A DNA stretch of 64,000 nt from Deltaproteobacteria bacterium (GTDB taxonomy: Bacteria > Myxococcota_A > Polyangia > Polyangiales > Houyiibacteriaceae), in assembly GCA_017644045.1 (NCBI GenBank), contig JAEPMI010000003.1:720233-784232 (forward strand). The letters run 5' to 3'. The position numbers were made by a program, and so were the translations under genes. Under the pieces are notes generated by a model, which was given only the letters and a program-made list of their open reading frames with translations, was not told where the DNA came from and searched no databases. Position 1 is the stretch's first letter. Each line of letters opens with the position of its first letter. Shown in pieces: positions 63,344-64,000 of this stretch.

Positions 63344-64000
63344 ATGGGTAAAGAGAAGTTCGTTCGCGACAAGCCGCACATCAACGTCGGGACCATCGGT
63401 CACATCGACCATGGCAAGACGACGCTGACCGCCGCCATCACCAAGGTCATGGCGGACACCCACGGCGGAACCGCGATCGCGTACCACGACGTCGCCAAGG
63501 GCGGCACCGTTCGTGACGAGACCAAGACCGTCACGATCGCGACCTCGCACGTCGAGTACCAGACCGAGAACCGGCACTACGCCCACGTGGATTGCCCCGG
63601 TCACGCCGACTACGTGAAGAACATGATCACCGGCGCCGCGCAGATGGACGGCGCGATCCTGGTGGTCTCGGCCGTCGATGGCCCGATGCCGCAGACCAAG
63701 GAGCACGTGCTCCTCGGCCGTCAGGTCGGCGTGCCGAAGATCGTCGTCTTCCTGAACAAGGTGGACGCGGTCGACGACCCGGACCTGCTCGAGCTGGTCG
63801 AGATGGAGGTCCGTGAGCTCCTCTCGAAGTACGACTACGACGGCGACGATGCGCCGGTCGTTCCGGGCTCGGCCCTCCTCGCCCTCCAGGGCAAGGACAT
63901 GGGCGTGGACTCGATCAAGGCCCTCATGGCCGCGGTCGACGAGTACATCCCGACCCCCGAGCGTGACGTCGACAAGCCCTTCCTGATGGCCATCGAGGAC
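63344..64000 (+). CDS. tuf: Elongation factor Tu, partial (3' end off window), variant switch I
   Basis: 219 residues present. G1 is [11 protein letters not shown] (19-29), G3 is DCPGHADY and G4 is NKVD. Switch I is unusual: [12 protein letters not shown] at residues 61-72 where typical EF-Tu has RGITINTSHVEY, preceded by [10 protein letters not shown] and one residue longer. The Mg-coordinating Thr (T64) is kept. It delivers aminoacyl-tRNA to the ribosome. From memory, similar RDETKTVTI forms occur in planctomycetes. AGGAGAG lies 11 bases upstream of the ATG at 63344. Confidence 0.95.
   Translation, partial: MGKEKFVRDKPHINVGTIGHIDHGKTTLTAAITKVMADTHGGTAIAYHDVAKGGTVRDETKTVTIATSHVEYQTENRHYAHVDCPGHADYVKNMITGAAQMDGAILVVSAVDGPMPQTKEHVLLGRQVGVPKIVVFLNKVDAVDDPDLLELVEMEVRELLSKYDYDGDDAPVVPGSALLALQGKDMGVDSIKALMAAVDEYIPTPERDVDKPFLMAIED

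Overview
The window is chromosomal DNA from a high-GC deltaproteobacterium, most likely a myxobacterium (Myxococcota, Polyangiales/Sandaracinus-like). The signs are a C-terminal MYXO-CTERM-type sorting tail on a secreted peptidase, MopE-type and FG-GAP calcium-binding repeat proteins, many small lipoproteins with Asp/Cys-rich regions, a Hanks-type Ser/Thr kinase, a LuxR-type regulator, and the strong GC bias of third codon positions. All names rest on reading the translated sequence; no database search was run.

Layout. 0-5 kb: a minus-strand pair made of an Hsp90-like GHKL ATPase and a very large partner that runs off the left edge. 5-8 kb: a cyclic-nucleotide-binding protein diverging from a LuxR regulator, then a Wzx/MATE-like flippase. 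8.0-9.03 kb: a roughly 1 kb insert with two small genes at the 3' end of the flippase gene, bounded by a 32-bp imperfect direct repeat. 9-18 kb: a STAND ATPase regulator, an M23 peptidase with FG-GAP repeats, a DUF4403-like protein and an S41 protease lipoprotein. 18-24.5 kb: small membrane proteins, a lone receiver-domain protein, an AI-2E family permease, a TrkA-type potassium channel and dnaK. 24.6-27.6 kb: an accessory strip of small minus-strand genes (DUF4240-like, Uma2, a DUF6915-like protein) ending in a broken kinase gene. 27.6-34 kb: an ASPIC/FG-GAP lipoprotein, a P-loop nucleoside-kinase-like gene, purT, a DUF1517-type membrane protein and a Sel1-like protein. 34.2-39.8 kb: a translationally coupled three-gene cytochrome c maturation operon with a CcmF-CcmH fusion and a terminal SUFU-like fusion. 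40-49.8 kb: ssb, tlyA, a MopE-repeat lipoprotein, tRNA-Gln, a DUF1206 protein, a PhoD phosphatase and an SPFH protein.

50.1-52.3 kb holds five tRNA or tRNA-like genes on the minus strand around an HNH nuclease, followed by a promoter-to-terminator stretch that may be a small RNA. 52.4-59.8 kb: pabB, several envelope lipoproteins, a CPBP protease, a membrane-anchored Ser/Thr kinase and a coiled-coil protein. 59.9-64 kb: the str operon (rpsL, rpsG, fusA, tuf), with a strong sigma-70-like promoter before rpsL and a hairpin terminator between rpsG and fusA. The EF-Tu encoded at the right edge lacks the usual RGITI switch I sequence.

The most unusual items are the cassette-like insert at 8.0-9.0 kb, the cluster of odd tRNA-like genes with the HNH nuclease, the EF-Tu switch I variant, a dispersed two-hairpin intergenic repeat present three times, and the fusions in the cytochrome c operon.
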